Assembly (NCBI GenBank): GCA_030150305.1
Contig: JASLGD010000114.1
Span: 1-9,094 of the forward strand
DNA from: Caldimonas sp.
Lineage (GTDB): Bacteria > Pseudomonadota > Gammaproteobacteria > Burkholderiales > Burkholderiaceae_C
Direction: 5' to 3'
DNA length: 9,094 nt
Part shown: in pieces, positions 8,154 through 9,094 of the stretch
How the letters are laid out: every line of letters begins with the position of its first letter
Numbering within the stretch: the first letter of the stretch is position 1
Notes under the pieces: model-generated
What the model saw: only the letters and a program-made list of their open reading frames with translations
Databases searched by the model: none
What the model was told of the DNA's origin: nothing
Translations under genes and position numbers: made by a program

Positions 8154-9094
8154 ATGCCACAAGCTCAAGTCGCCACGTCGTCCGCGCCCGAATCGTTCGC
8201 CGCGATGTTCGAGGATTCGCTCAAGAAAGCCGAGATGCGCAGCGGCGAGGTGATCACCGCGGAAGTCGTCCGCGTCGAGCACAACTTCGTCGTCGTCAAC
8301 GCCGGCCTCAAGTCGGAAGCGTACGTTCCGATCGACGAGTTCAAGAACGACCAGGGCGAGCTCGAAGTCCAGCCCGGCGACTTCGTCTCGGTCGCGATCG
8401 ACGCCGTCGAGAACGGGTACGGCGACACCATCCTGTCGCGCGACAAGGCCAAGCGCCTCGCGTCGTGGCTCGCGCTCGAGAACTCGCTCGAGTCGGGCGA
8501 GTTCGTCACCGGCACGGTCAACGGCAAGGTCAAGGGCGGACTCACCGTCCTCGTCAACGGCATCCGCGCGTTCCTGCCCGGCTCGCTCCTCGACACGCGT
8601 CCCGTGAAGGACATGAGCCCGTTCGAGGGCAAGACGATGGAGTTCAAGGTCATCAAGCTCGACCGCAAGCGCAACAACGTCGTGCTGTCGCGCCGCGCCG
8701 TCGTCGAGGCTTCGATGGGCGAGGAGCGCGCGAAGCTCATGGAGACGCTGCGCGAGGGCGCGATCGTCCACGGCGTCGTCAAGAACATCACCGAGTACGG
8801 CGCGTTCGTCGACTTGGGCGGCATCGACGGCCTGCTGCACATCACCGACATGGCGTGGCGGCGCGTTCGCCATCCGAGCGAAGTCGTCCAGGTCGGCCAG
8901 GAGCTCGACGCCAAGGTGCTCAAGTTCGACGCCGAGAAGAACCGCGTCTCGCTCGGCATCAAGCAGCTCGGCGACGACCCGTGGCTCGGCGTCTCGCGCC
9001 GCTACCCGCAGGGCACGCGGCTGTTCGGCAAGGTCACGAACATCGCCGACTACGGCGCGTTCGTCGAGATCGAGCCGGGCATCGAGGGCCTCGT
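8154..9094 (+). CDS. rpsA: 30S ribosomal protein S1, N-terminal part (runs off right edge)
   Basis: S1 binds single-stranded mRNA on the small ribosomal subunit and helps start translation, above all on messages with structured or weak start regions. The window holds 313 codons, somewhat over half of a typical proteobacterial S1. Seen: an N-terminal ribosome-docking segment (ESFAAMFEDSLKKAEMRSGEV); S1 repeat 1 at about 30-97, repeat 2 at about 115-181 (GTVNGKVKGGLTVLVNGIRAFLP is split by the GGL turn), repeat 3 at about 201-268 (VKNITEYGAFVDLGGIDGLL, with HITD following), and the start of repeat 4 at about 286 (KVTNIADYGAFVEIE). The ATG at 8154 matches the usual start of family members. The ribosome binding site is weak, as in other rpsA genes. 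The gene follows cmk by 102 bases, the common proteobacterial arrangement, and ihfB would be expected beyond the edge. Confidence 0.97.
   Translation, partial: MPQAQVATSSAPESFAAMFEDSLKKAEMRSGEVITAEVVRVEHNFVVVNAGLKSEAYVPIDEFKNDQGELEVQPGDFVSVAIDAVENGYGDTILSRDKAKRLASWLALENSLESGEFVTGTVNGKVKGGLTVLVNGIRAFLPGSLLDTRPVKDMSPFEGKTMEFKVIKLDRKRNNVVLSRRAVVEASMGEERAKLMETLREGAIVHGVVKNITEYGAFVDLGGIDGLLHITDMAWRRVRHPSEVVQVGQELDAKVLKFDAEKNRVSLGIKQLGDDPWLGVSRRYPQGTRLFGKVTNIADYGAFVEIEPGIEGL

Overview
This is a GC-rich, ordinary chromosomal segment whose gene content and protein sequences point to a betaproteobacterium, most likely Burkholderiales or a close relative. The clues are an OmpA precursor with the conserved WKNGTNELCWRD and GCDG segments followed by a Pro-Ala linker, a GyrA beginning FAKETLPISLEEEMRRSYLDYAMS, and the order gyrA - DUF2059 gene - pheA - tyrA - aroA - cmk - rpsA. 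I see no mobile element, CRISPR array, tRNA or rRNA.

Layout: the 5' end of an ompA-like gene (minus strand, running off the left edge) is divergent from gyrA across a 276-base intergenic region. From gyrA on, everything reads rightward and is tightly packed: gyrA (592-3318), an exported DUF2059 protein whose TTG start overlaps the gyrA stop (3315-3941), a chorismate mutase/prephenate dehydratase (3950-5050), a prephenate dehydrogenase (5130-6014), a fused EPSP synthase-cytidylate kinase (6033-8051), and the first 313 codons of ribosomal protein S1 (8154 to the right edge).

How the genes work together: the AroA half makes EPSP, the precursor of chorismate. PheA then converts chorismate through prephenate to phenylpyruvate, and TyrA takes prephenate toward tyrosine. 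GyrA, Cmk and S1 provide DNA topology control, pyrimidine nucleotide salvage/supply and translation. This is a variant of the 'mixed-function supraoperon' (gyrA-serC-pheA-hisC-tyrA-aroA-cmk-rpsA) known from beta- and gammaproteobacteria. Two members are absent from their usual places: serC, between the DUF2059 gene and pheA, and the hisC-type aminotransferase gene, between pheA and tyrA. The hisC position holds only 79 bases, spanned by a 26-codon reading frame that overlaps both neighbours as TGATG.

The points most worth a second look are a sigma-70-like promoter (TTGATT-17-TAATAT) written into the cmk coding sequence and probably driving rpsA, the in-frame aroA-cmk fusion, the condensed operon with its bridging mini-frame, and an Asn-Gly repeat tail on GyrA. 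I found no convincing wholly new system; this is a housekeeping region with some unusual local arrangements.
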